From: Phragmites australis
Lineage: Eukaryota > Streptophyta > Magnoliopsida > Poales > Poaceae
Direction: 5' to 3'
Length of the DNA stretch: 64,000 nt
NCBI RefSeq assembly: GCF_958298935.1
Contig: NC_084927.1
Coordinates: 12,304,001-12,368,000 of the forward strand
Below, one piece after another: positions 1-9,605 of the stretch. Made by a program: the position numbers and the translations under genes. Under the pieces are notes generated by a model. It was not told the DNA's origin. It made no database searches and saw only the letters and a list, made by a program, of their open reading frames with translations. Each line of letters begins with the position of its first letter. The first letter of the stretch is position 1.

Positions 1-581
1 CACTCACCCTATTTCTGTGTTTCTTTCACTGCAGCGACAAAGAATGCATTGTCCGCCCTTCTACCAGGAATGCCTGAAGTGTGAAAAAATTTGGACCATG
101 ACATACCAGCTTCCTTCGCTTTCTTTCCCTTCACACTCTATGACCCGGTGTCAATCCTCGGTTGCATAGGGGTTTTTGCTAAAGCAACATTGTAAAATCT
201 GACACTTGGTGGTGGCTCTTTTGTTGAAGATGCTCTCTTAAGCAGCCTCTTTAACACAGAGCCCCCTCTGTCACTACCACTACCACCTCCATGCTCGTAG
301 GACTCGCCTGCCCTCCTCCTGAACTCTTCCTCGTCCCTCCGAACCCTCTCCTCAGCCTTTCCCTTCCGCTTATCTCTTGCACTATCCAGCTCACGTCTGA
401 AATAATCACGCACATCTGGAGGCACCCTATCACAATGTATAACATTTGATCCGCGCCCTGCCAAATATTCTTTCAACCTTGTGGCACCACCACCTTTCTT
501 TTCCTTATTGTAGTAATTGCACCTAAACACCGGGGCCAAATTGTCCCTGTGCTGCCACATCACATCTCTATCCGTCATCAA
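1..581 (-). pseudogene. hAT-type transposase, N-terminal part with BED-like zinc finger
   Basis: The minus-strand reading frame starts near 581 and runs toward the left edge. Its N-terminus resembles the BED zinc-finger region of plant hAT-family proteins: a tryptophan-containing start, an FRCNYYNK segment, a GGATRLKEYLAG segment and a closing IHCDRVP. In this family the finger binds transposon-end DNA. Two of the four usual zinc ligands look replaced: the second Cys is Tyr and the His before LAG is Tyr, each explained by one G-to-A or C-to-T change. A TAG at about 138-140 interrupts the frame. The same frame then continues to the window edge with KFFHTSGIPGRRADN, which looks like the start of the conserved transposase body. 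The gene is cut by the window edge, so the catalytic domain is not seen. Family assignment is by pattern recognition. Confidence 0.6.
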
Positions 582-1560
582 TCAATTTGTGATTTCTCTA
601 TTGGAAGAAGAAAACTCAATGGTTAGCCTACTAATAAATATCTCCATTGAACGAAAATTATCAATGGTTAGCCTACTAATAAACTTAATTGAATGAATAT
701 TAGCAACATTTGCACCTAAAATCGCTAGTAAATGACCAATTATCTTGCACGAATATTACCAACATTCGCATGTATATGGTAACCGATGTAATAAGGTCCA
801 TAACCGAGCGAATCAACCGCTACATCTTCCTAATCGACAACACGACGAACTGCTGCCCTTCTAACACCGCTTACCGACCATAATACACGAAAGAGCGCTA
901 CGGTCGACAATCGAACGCATCACGCACTGCATCATCAGAATCGAGAGCAGACAACCCCTACCGACCCCATATCCATGATTACCGACTGAGAAACACGATA
1001 AATCGCTGAGTTTGAATAGTTACCGAGCTTGCTTCGCCAGTTACTGAGCTGCGGTGAAGACGGTCGAGCAGCTCAGTGGACACGGTCGGTTACTGCTGCG
1101 ATGCGGTCGGTAACCAAGCTCCAGCGCTTGATAACCGCTCCTGGAACGCCAGATTCCCGTCGAAGAGCGCCGGATTTGGTCGGGAGGGCGCGGACCTTGC
1201 GTCTTCGGCTGCGAGAAATGGCGTGGGGATTTTCTGTTGTGCACAACGCTCTCCACACTGACGACAACCTTATCCATTCCGTGTGGGCCGAAACGGGCCG
1301 CAGAATACTGTGCATTCGGCCCATTTAACCGAATTTCGAACTTTGGTCGCTAATTTGGTGCTGTAAACGAGATTTGTTTCGAATTTTGTTTGCACAGATA
1401 CTCTTAAAATTAGCTCTAGTTTTTATCGATTTTTTTGGGATATTTTGAGTTTTTTCAAAATCGATTTGAATTTTTTGAATTCAAATTCGGTTACCGCTCA
1501 AATTTTGAAACTGAGCCAGAATGAGAAGGACGGTAATCGTGATTTTTTTCAGTTACCGGT
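582..1560. other. Flank of the hAT remnant with many GGTTACCG-like motifs
   Basis: No convincing gene is present. From about 770 to 1140, and again near 1490-1560, short motifs of the type GGTTACCG, TTACCGAG and CGGTAACC recur in both orientations, for example near 780, 960, 1020, 1085, 1110, 1490 and 1550. This lies on the 5' side of the minus-strand transposase gene. Subterminal arrays of transposase-binding motifs are known at hAT ends, so this may be the 5' end of that element. I cannot place the terminal inverted repeat or the target duplication. Confidence 0.35.
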
Positions 1561-3275
1561 GCATTTTTCAACCATGAGGAAGAGGACTTTCTGTTCCCTT
1601 GGCAGCGAGGGTTTTACTTTAGCTCGATCTATTCAGCTGAGCAAATCTCGCCATCATCTTACTGTCTCCAGTTGCTGAGCTCCGATTGGACGGATGATGT
1701 TTTTCTGCCGACGTGGCGCGGTCATATATATTTCTGGGTATACAAGGCCAGCAATTAAAGACAACAACATTTAAGAAAGTCCAGCTACAAAGAACACGGC
1801 CAGGAAAATAGACTGCGTGAACAGAGAGATCACCGAAACCATCCATTAGCTATACTATTAGATACTGTTTTTATTAGTAAAACAAAACTGAAACTCAGCA
1901 TGCATTTAGACACCTAGAAACAAATAAATAATTGTATTACAAATTTTTACGTGTACTTTTATAAATGAAATTAAAGGGTCAGACTTTTGACCAGCAAACA
2001 TGTCTTGATGGTATGTGATTGCTGCAGTGATTAAAAAACTAAATGATGATATATTGGTAAGCACGTCAAGATCATTTTCTCTGTGAAGTCATCTCGGAAG
2101 TAGGGAAGAACCAGCAGTAATTAGCAAACAATAAAAAATTGTTGCCAAGTGGGAAATAAAAGAATGAAATCATATACGGGGAAAACCCCTATTTTAAATC
2201 TGAAAAGTTCATCTAGAGGCATATGGAAAATACCTCAAAAAGCATTGAAAATAAGACTACAGAACACAAGTGGGACTGAACATGGTCCATAGAAATAAAT
2301 ACAAAAGGGGAGAAAATAAATAAATGGAGATGAGTTTGAACCCTATAAGTAAAAAAAAGTCTAAGGTTTTCCAATATACTTTAGGAAAGAAGGCCCAAAC
2401 GGGGAGTTATGAATAACCTAATGAATTAAATGAAAAGTCAAAGGAGCCAGCCTACAAATTAGCTTTAAATAGGGATATCTCCATAGAGCAACCATATAAT
2501 GAGAAGTGTAATGCACTTACTATTTGAAACAGAAAAAAACATCTAAGTTTCACATATGTATATATGTAGAACCATAAAGCAAATTGATGAGCCATGGAAA
2601 AGATGCCACCTCTGTTTGCTGACATAAATTAATCTTTACTGCATTATAACCAACGTTAAATATATTTCAAGGTGAACAAATGAACTATACCTTACACAGG
2701 TTGATATTTACCATATTCTTTGCTACAACCGCAAAAAAGAAGGTTTGACATTGCTAAACACTTGAACTTAGTCTGAAGTAACAACGAAAAATATGCATCT
2801 CGACTTTCAACATGAGGAAAAGCATCTTTGAAAAAAAGGAATTCGATGACATAGTAGATTAAATCGAGATACATCATAGAGAACGAACAATCCTACCTCC
2901 GCATGTGTAGAATGCACCAACTATTTCTGCAAACTTCTCTAGTTTAGCCTTCTGTTCAGTTACACGTGAATGATGCTCCATGCAACAATGTATCTAGATC
3001 AATGGAAAACAGGAATTTGAGATGGTGAGAAAAACTAAGATGCAACTCAGAGAAGGAACTATTATATTCTTCTGCTCAGCAAAGAGCTAAGTAAATGAAA
3101 TATCCAATGACAATTGCAACTTATACAAATGATTCTTAAACAGATGTTTCACAAAATCAAATCAGGTGAAAACTTGAGGTCTCATGAGCTATCACGAAAG
3201 CATTAGTGATAATTAAGTTATGATTGCTGACAAATGGCCCATGAGCAAGTGCAAGATACGGTCGTAATTAACATT
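1561..3275. other. AT-rich DNA without a recognisable gene
   Basis: The sequence is mostly AT-rich with only short spurious reading frames. It resembles intron or intergenic DNA. The only coding-like piece I see is the minus-strand candidate exon at 2897-2993. Bases 3271-3275 (ACATT) are the expected left target-site copy for the LTR that begins at 3276. The matching right copy lies outside the window. Confidence 0.5.
2897..2993 (-). other. Possible isolated exon of unknown gene
   Basis: On the minus strand a 97-bp stretch lies between an ATCTAG acceptor-like end and a GTAGGA donor-like end. One frame reads through with a charged, helical peptide containing VTEQKAKLEKFAEIVGAFY. I do not recognise the protein. 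It could be an exon of a host gene, a captured gene fragment or chance. The neighbouring minus-strand frame at 2692-2877 might be a further exon but its borders are unclear. Confidence 0.15.
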
Positions 3276-3967
3276 TGTTGGAGCAAGAGTTCGTCTTGCC
3301 CCAACAAGTACGGTGAGAGTTTCTTCTAAGGAGGAGACTTAAGTTTGGAGACAAAGTTTGAGAGTAAGGAACACCAAATTACTAGGCCTTATCCCAGATA
3401 ACTACCTTATATCCTATCGGGGAGATAAATATCCACCGTGGTAATTATCATGTGTCTGCCCCCTGAAGGAGGCGGGCCAGTTGCCAACTGTGGCCCGTCA
3501 CTGCACTGTCAGGGGCGTCAGAGCAGGTACCATCATGCCGAGGTGTCAGAGCAGCGTCCACTAGCCTAGGCAATTAATGCCGGTCACCTCCTCGCAGGCA
3601 AAGTACAACCTGTTCTTCCTTTTTGGCAGATTTTTCCTAGGGTCTGATGACTCACCCAGTAATCTCTGGGAACGCGGCCCGGGCAGCGAGAGGCTGAGGC
3701 CTTGGGAGGTTGAGCTTCGGAAGGCAAAGGCTTTGGAAGGGGGAGTCTTCGGGAGGCCAAAGCCTCGGAGACCGAGCCTTCGGGAGGCTGAGCTCCAGAA
3801 GGCCAGGGCTTCCCAAGGCGGAGGCTTCGAGAGGCCAAGCCTTCGGGAGGCTGAGCTCTGGAAGGCCGGGGCTTCGGAAGGCGGAGGTTTTGAGAGGCCG
3901 AGCCTTCGGGAGGCTGAGTTGATTAAGCTAAGAGGCCGTCGGGGGTCCTTGATAATGACCCCCAACA
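3276..3967 (-). repeat. 3' LTR of old Tat-like Ty3 element D
   Basis: The 692-bp segment begins TGTTGG and ends CCAACA, the expected short inverted ends of an LTR. On its right, the minus strand reads GTGAGGGGCTAT directly before the LTR, a plausible polypurine tract, so D lies on the minus strand and this is its 3' LTR. The layout matches element E, where the antisense gene also starts a few hundred bases inside the 3' LTR. The 5' LTR and pol of D are not in the window. They would lie to the right of the later insertions. Confidence 0.6.
3702..3925. repeat. 63-bp tandem repeat inside the D LTR
   Basis: A GC-rich unit containing CTTCGGGAGGCTGAGC recurs with starts near 3781, 3844 and 3907, a period of 63 bp, plus a more diverged copy near 3703. 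The array gives apparently open frames on both strands, which I treat as an artefact of the repeat. Confidence 0.7.
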
Positions 3968-4490
3968 ATAGCCCCTCACGAGGCCGGCCAGCGGAACAGT
4001 CGAGCCCGCGGTTCCTTTGGAGCAGGGCCCCCAGCGGTCCCTGGCTTGTGACTGATGGCTTGTGGTTCGAGAACCACTTGGCTTGTCACGGGATGGTTTG
4101 ACTCGGGTGACAGAACGACATGTTGGATGATGTTGGGGACAGGGGGCATTGAATGCGTCCTAGGGAGAGGTGTAGTCCTGCCCTGTCAAGCGAGGTGTGG
4201 GATGCGTGTCGTCTTGTCGTCAGGGGGCGTGGGGGCAAGGGAATCTGTTCCGTTCCCCTATGATTTCGGCCTTGCAGGCGAAAGAATGATGCATGCGCCC
4301 GCCGCCTGGAGAGGTCACGTTGCTTCCTATTTGTAGCAGGAGGGGGATTGCCCAGAGCAACCCTTTCGCCAACTCCTCGTTCTCATCTTCCTTTGTCTTC
4401 AGCGCCTTTTGCCTTGTGCGAGTTGTCCTTTGATCCCTACTCTTTTCTCTCTCATAATCCAGTGCCATTCGCCATCCTCTTGCGGTTCAT
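3968..4490 (+). promoter_or_regulatory. D internal region upstream of its antisense gene
   Basis: This 523-bp stretch lies between the polypurine tract of D and the ATG at 4491. By position it matches the promoter and leader of the antisense gene in element E. A GCTTCCTATTTGTAG segment near 4322 sits where E has its TATA box, but it is not a clear TATA box. A pyrimidine-rich leader runs from about 4370 to 4480. Confidence 0.35.
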
Positions 4491-4754
4491 ATGGCTGACT
4501 TGGGTACCCCGAGTGAAGCCGACACTCCGGCTGTGGGGGAGATGGTCGGAGTAGCCGCGGTGGGGGACCCTCAGGTGGCACCAGCTTTCCCGTTGCTTAT
4601 GGGGCCACCGCTAGGACTGGAGCTCCGGCGTGCCAGTAAGCCACTCCTGGCAAACCATTGCACTCGGAGCGTCTGTCATCGATGATGAGGAGCTCAACCG
4701 GATGGTTAGGGAGGGGAAGATTCCCTCCTGAGCTGTCGATCAGGCTTCGGTGGG
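4491..4754 (+). pseudogene. Antisense ORF of D, first part (split by element E)
   Basis: An ATG at 4491 opens a protein beginning MADLGTPSEADTPAVGEMV. The frame suffers a shift and a stop before 4740. It is split by the insertion of E after the target site GTGGG (4750-4754). Across E, skipping one copy of the duplication, the frame resumes in the segment at 18815. I infer this is the N-terminus of a Transposase_28-type antisense protein, like the better preserved one in E. It is broken and presumably inactive. Confidence 0.5.
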
Positions 4755-6230
4755 TGTCGGAGGATTAACTCCTGTCGTAGGGATCCCGAGAGACCCCTTT
4801 TTAGAGATTCGGCCGGGGGGATGATCCTAAATAAGTTCGTCGGAGAAATAAATGGAAGTGGAAGTAAATGCAACGGTCGGTGGTGGGGGATGATCGACCT
4901 AGTGCAAAGGGAAGTAAATGCACCGGAGTTTAGACAGGTTCGGGCCGCACGGGGGTGTAATACCCTACTCCTGTATGGATGCAATAACTTATCCTGAGGG
5001 GGGACCCCTCAAGGATGTCTCTGGTTACAAGAATATAGTGTCTAATTAAGAGCTTGAGGCTCCTTGTTCCTCGGCAGGGGCTCTGCTCAGGCTTGCTTGC
5101 AATGTCTTCGTCTGTTGGCTTGGTTCGTTGTGTGGTTCGTCTTCTTCGTCTGGGTGTCTCGGTTGACGGCTCGAGCTTTTGTTTTTCTCAATTGCCCTAT
5201 ATCTCCTCTTCTCTCTGCATGCCGATCCTTTTATGCACTCGCCGGCCGCGACATACCCCGAATGGGAAGGAAGGGGCACATGTTCCAAGACGCCACGACT
5301 GAGAAAGGCGTCATCATTTTCTCTGGGCGAAGTGACTGGGGCGGTGGAAAAACGCGGTGCGCGTCTGGTCACTCGTCACTGTAGGCGCCCTGGCGACGGG
5401 CGCCGTTGAGAGGGCCCACCGGGCAGCCACAGAGGCACCCGACGTGAACGCCCTGTCTTGCTCCTCTGCCGCGGCAGGGTGGAAGGCGGAACGCCTCGAT
5501 CCTGGCGATATTATCCCGAGACATACCGGATGATACGGGACGGGACCCGTGCAATTAATGGCCCCACGCCTCTCTGCCAAAGCATGGCAGGGACTGACAC
5601 TGCGGCGGGAGCAGTTGGGGATGTCAGGCCGCGCACGCCCATTAAATGCGGCCTCGGACCTCTGACTGGCTGACACCTCATCGGCGGGCCCCTCGGGGTC
5701 CCTTCTGTGTCGTTGGGGCACCGAGTGCTCGGGGGTACTGTTCACCTCCCCGAGCACCCTCTCCCGAGAATGCCTACCCTTGCCCTCGTGGTACCGGGCG
5801 CTCGGGGGCACTGTTTACCTCCCCGAGCACTCTCGCACGAACCTTCGGGGAACCGAGTGCTCGGGGATTGCCATATGCAACCTCGAGCACTCTCTCCCGG
5901 GACTTCGCTCTTCTGATCGTCGGGGGACTAGGGTGCTCGGGGGTGACCGGGCACTCTCTCCCGGGACTTAGCTCTTCTGATTATCGGGGGACTAGGGTGC
6001 TCGGGAGTGACCGGGCACCTCCCCGAGCACTTTCTTCCCAGTACTTGGATTCTGCGGGTCATCGGGGAACTGGGGTGCTCGCGGACCAGAGGCTGTGGCC
6101 CTGAACACCTTCTCCCGGAACTTAGATTTTTCCTCATCCCGCGGGAAGGGACCTCGCGGGATGGTGACACGTGGCGGATGGCTGGCCTGGCCTCGGGACT
6201 CAGGGACCCCCGGTTCCTGATACACCGACA
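4755..6230 (-). repeat. 3' LTR of element E
   Basis: The 1476-bp LTR starts TGTCGG and ends CCGACA on the plus strand. On the minus strand a CATAAAAGG TATA-like box lies near 5235, consistent with minus-strand transcription. It is 79 bp longer than the partner LTR. It has one extra ~65-bp unit of the GTGCTCGGGG array near 5925-5990 and about 20 bp near 5560 that the partner lacks. Reading frames inside it are fortuitous. Confidence 0.9.
5718..6125. repeat. GTGCTCGGGG inverted-repeat array in the E LTR
   Basis: The motif GTGCTCGGGG (or GCGCTCGGGG) recurs near 5726, 5808, 5857, 5932, 5997 and 6075. Each copy is followed by the reverse-complement type CCCCGAGCAC, so each unit of 50-80 bp could form a hairpin. 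A matching array is in the other LTR (18360-18700). It lies in the U3 part of the minus-strand LTR, upstream of the promoter. Confidence 0.75.
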
Positions 6231-6250
6231 GTAGCCCCCGGGCCCATTGG
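6231..6250 (-). other. Polypurine tract of element E
   Basis: The minus strand reads CCCGGGGGCTAC immediately before the 3' LTR. Purine-rich sequence here primes plus-strand DNA synthesis in LTR retrotransposons. Its position confirms the minus-strand orientation. Confidence 0.6.
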
Positions 6251-6484
6251 CAGGTGATGGCACGGAGACTGTGGATGGGCCCTTCGTCACGGACGAGGCC
6301 AATTCTGGCGTGGACGCCACATGGTAGGCTTTTCAAGAGGTGGCCTTTTAGGCCCGGGCCTCTGGTACGGCCCAGCGGGGAGACAAACGGACGCGCGTCC
6401 ACACAACTCCCGAAGGGCATGACAACGGTACGTGCGTCACGCGCGGCTGCCACGCAGATCGAGGAAAACACGCCTGGCAGCCGC

Positions 6485-6593
6485 TGACGTCGCACAACCA
6501 GCGGGAGATTCGCCTGGCAGTTGCGTCGACCGAGGGAACCGTCCCACCGAGTGCACCGTTGGCAGGAAATGTTTGAACTCTGAGATATAAAAG
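6485..6593 (+). promoter_or_regulatory. Putative promoter of the antisense gene in E
   Basis: A TATAAAAG box at 6586-6593 lies 150 bp before the ATG at 6744, followed by a C/T-rich stretch suited to a transcription start. A TGACGT core (6485-6490), a plant bZIP-type site, is about 95 bp upstream. The promoter is inside the element just beyond the 3' LTR, so the antisense gene need not depend on LTR transcription. Activity is inferred. Confidence 0.5.
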
Positions 6594-6743
6594 GGGGAGG
6601 GGATCGATCCGCCCCCTCTTTACACCTTCTTGCGATCTTGCTCTTGTTTCCTTTGTGCTCCGGAGCCCTTAGAAACCCTTCAGGCGATCGAAGCGCTTCT
6701 CCTCCTTCCTCTCCACCACCAAACAACCTTCCCTCCCGTCGAG

Positions 6744-9605
6744 ATGCCGAGAGCCGGAGGAGGCCGTCGTGATAGGACTCCGGACAGCGTGCTGCCGGAG
6801 TCTCGCCTGAAGAATGAAGAGGCGGCGGAGAAAATCAGGAAGCTGCTGGTCCCCGAGGGCCAGCAGGGAGCCGCGGTGGTGACGCCGGCGAACTTCCCGC
6901 CGGCGACGACCGTTCCCGGGCGAATTGTTTTGTTCACGTCTTTCGTGGCGGCGGGGTTGGTGCCGCCGTTTTCAACTTTCTTCCGCCAAGACCTCGACAC
7001 CTACAGCATCCAACTGGTGCACTTGAGCCCCAACTCCGTCGTGGTGCTGGCGGTGTTCGCGCACCTCTGCGAGATGTTCGTGGGGGTGGTGCCTTCGGTG
7101 ACGCTTCTCCGACATTTCTTTGTCCTGCGGCCGGTCGGGAAGAAGAGGGGGTACTCCACAGCGGACGTCGCTGGGTGCTGCAATCTTCGGCTGCGAGACG
7201 GTTTGGGGGAGCAGTACATCCCCCAGGTGCTGCGCAGCAAATGGGAGGAGTGGCGGCGGGACTGGTTCTTCGTCGACGTCGATCCCCATGATCGTCTCGC
7301 TCTACCGGAAGCGGCGGCGGAGCCCCGGAAGTCGACGTGGGAGGTGCCGCCACCGGAGGACGCGAGGTTGGAGCCGGTGTTCGAGCGCATCAGATTCCTG
7401 CGCGACTCCGGGCTGACCTCGGTAATGATGGTGGCGGACTTCTTGCGCCGCCGCCTGGCGCCCCTGCGGGAGCGGGACCGGCCGTGCTGGCTCTACACCG
7501 GGCCCGAAGATATCACCCGGACCACAATCGACGCAAGCTGGGATCTGGGCCCAGCAGAGCTGAGGGGCATGACCCGAGTGGTGACCGGCGTGGAGGACAC
7601 GAGCCGGGCGGTGCTCCGATGGCCGGAGATGGCGCTCTGCGCTAACCCCGAGCGCGCGGCCATCTTGGCGAAGCTGCTGGAGTTCGATGCCCAGGGGCTC
7701 GTCGACCGGCCGAGGAGCTGGAGCCCCGAGGCCCCCGAACTCCCTGGATTGGACGAGCTGGCCAGCGAGGAGACCGCGGGCAGCCTGGTGCAGGCCGGTG
7801 GCCCGGGCGCCGCGCGCAGCGAGCCGTAGGCCGGTGGTGGAGCCGCTGCGGGCAGCAGCCGCCGTATCGGAGAGGAGGGCACCGCCGACAGCGCAGCGGT
7901 GGTGGCGCTGGGAGACCGGGGGAAACTTCCCCGAATCTACATCCTCGTGCCGGATTCCCTGCCGTCGCCATCGGCGGTGGCGGCGTTCCCAGCCCTAGAG
8001 CCGCGCCTTGTGAGGATGGGGCCTGACTCGGCACTTGGAGACCGCGCGGCGGACCCGTCGAGTCCCCGGCGGAAGAGGCGACGGGAGGATTCCGGGCCGG
8101 CACTGCCGGACCCGGAGTTCAGGCTCCCGGCGGCCAAATGGCAGTACCGAGGAACGATGGCGTAAGTTTCATTCTTCGCTTTTTCTTGGGCGCTCTTCGC
8201 CTGAACTAGACTTCGGTTTTGACCTTCGCCTATCTCCTGCAGGCTACCCACGGGCGCCGCCGAAGGCGAAGGAACGCCGGCGTTGGTGCCGGGGCCAAGC
8301 CCGCCGGCCGAGCCGAGGCAGGCGGACGCAACGATGGCGGGGGGGCCAGCGGACACGGCGGCCGTGGGGAGGACGGCGGAAGCGGCGGCCGAGGTGGGGG
8401 CGCAGCAGCCGCCCGAACCCTCGGAGCCAGTGGAACCTACCCCGAGCGTGCAGAGCCCGGGGCGGATGATGCCGGAAGCAGCGGCCTTGCCGGGGCTGGC
8501 GGATGCGGTGGCCGAGGCGGGAACGCAGCCGTCGCCCGAGCGCTCGGCGCTGGTCGAACCTACCCCGGGCGTGCCGAGCCAGGGGCGGATGATCGTGTGG
8601 CGACCCTTGGCGATCCCGAACCCCCCGGAGGCGGATCGCGGGGAAACCAGCGCTCCACCGGCGCCCGGCCGGCCTGCCGACCCCTTTCTGGCCGCGATCG
8701 AGAGCGTCCAGGTGGCGGTCGAGCAGCTGGGTGCGGCGGTGGACGTGAAGGAGGGGCAGCTCAAAGCGGAGCGCGCCCGGCTGGACCTGGAGAGGGCGCA
8801 GCTTCCGAACGCTCAGGAAGAGGAGCTCCAGAGAACGGATGGAGACGTCCGACGGTGGGAGGAGGACGTCTCCATCCGGGAGGTCGACAACGAGATTACG
8901 GCGGCGGAGCTGGGCGCCCGGGAAGACTCGCTGACCCACCGGGAGGGGGAGGCTGCCGCGGCGGCGGCGGCCATTGCCGCTAGGGAGGAGGAGAACGCTA
9001 AATACGAGGCGGAGCTGACCGCCCGTGAGCGCGCTTTATCCGAACTGGTGGCGCGGACGAGGCAAGCCGCCAGCCCGGCAACCGACGCCGGCTCTTCTGG
9101 CGCGGCCGAGGGCCAGGGACTCGAGGAGCAGCTGCGGGCCGCGAAGGAGAAGCTCGAGGCTGCCTTTGTTTTGCGGGTTAACTTGCAGCAGATGTTGGAG
9201 GACGTACTCCGGCGGATGCGGCGGGCCGTGGAGAGGGCCGGCCTTGGGCGACTCGTCGCGGACAAGAAGAGCGATGGCCCCGGACAACAAGTCTTGGGGC
9301 TTCAACAAGTCTGTGAGCGTCTCGAGGCGTTGCCCTGGGCCGTCCAGGAGCTCGCCGCCCGGGAAGGACGCGGCTTGGCCCTTGCAGTGGCCGAGCACGT
9401 CCTGGCCTGCTACCGGAGTAGAGACTCGAACTTTCTACTGGAGCCAGCGCGCGAAGGAGTGGTCAAAGCCGAGGGAGAGGCCGCCCGGGAAGCAGTTCGG
9501 AGCACCGCTGCCGAGGTGGCGGCCGGCTTCAGGCGGGAAGTGTCTCCGCCGCCAGCCCCCGGGGATGGCCAAGACGACTCCGATGCCGACTCTGCCTCCG
9601 ATTAG
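6744..9605 (+). CDS. Spliced antisense gene of element E (Transposase_28-like N-terminus, coiled-coil C-terminus)
   Basis: Exon 1 is 6744-8161 and exon 2 is 8243-9605. Removing the GT-AG intron between them joins the two open frames exactly, giving about 926 residues. Residues ~60-190 have the hydrophobic pattern of the plant 'putative gypsy type transposon' family (Pfam Transposase_28): FVAAGLVPP, HLSPNSVVVLAVFAHLCEMF, then a basic W-rich segment ending WFFVDV. Exon 2 begins with Ala/Pro-rich low complexity, then a long Glu/Arg/Ala heptad coiled coil (about 8700-9060), a second helical part and an acidic SDADSASD tail. One TAG at 7827-7829 interrupts exon 1; the same frame stays open on both sides. 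The start is the first ATG after the TATA box. Function is unknown. It is antisense to gag-pol and might regulate it or encode an accessory protein. Confidence 0.7.
8162..8242 (+). other. Intron of the antisense gene in E
   Basis: The 81-bp intron starts GTAAGT and ends CTCCTGCAG, both good plant splice consensus. It contains a T-rich middle. The exons join in phase: exon 1 ends two bases into a codon and exon 2 supplies the third. Without splicing the upstream frame stops at once in the intron. Confidence 0.75.

Noticed and set aside
3561..4101. Overlapping plus and minus frames at the D LTR
   Set aside because: They arise from the 63-bp tandem repeat, which is open in several frames, and from the LTR edge.
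5046..5411. Several frames in the E LTR, repeated at 17704-18067
   Set aside because: They occur identically in both LTRs with no start context or domain; they are part of LTR non-coding sequence.
8244..8939. Long minus-strand frame opposite exon 2 of the antisense gene
   Set aside because: It is a GC-rich shadow of the plus-strand coding sequence; it has no domain and does not fit the splice structure.
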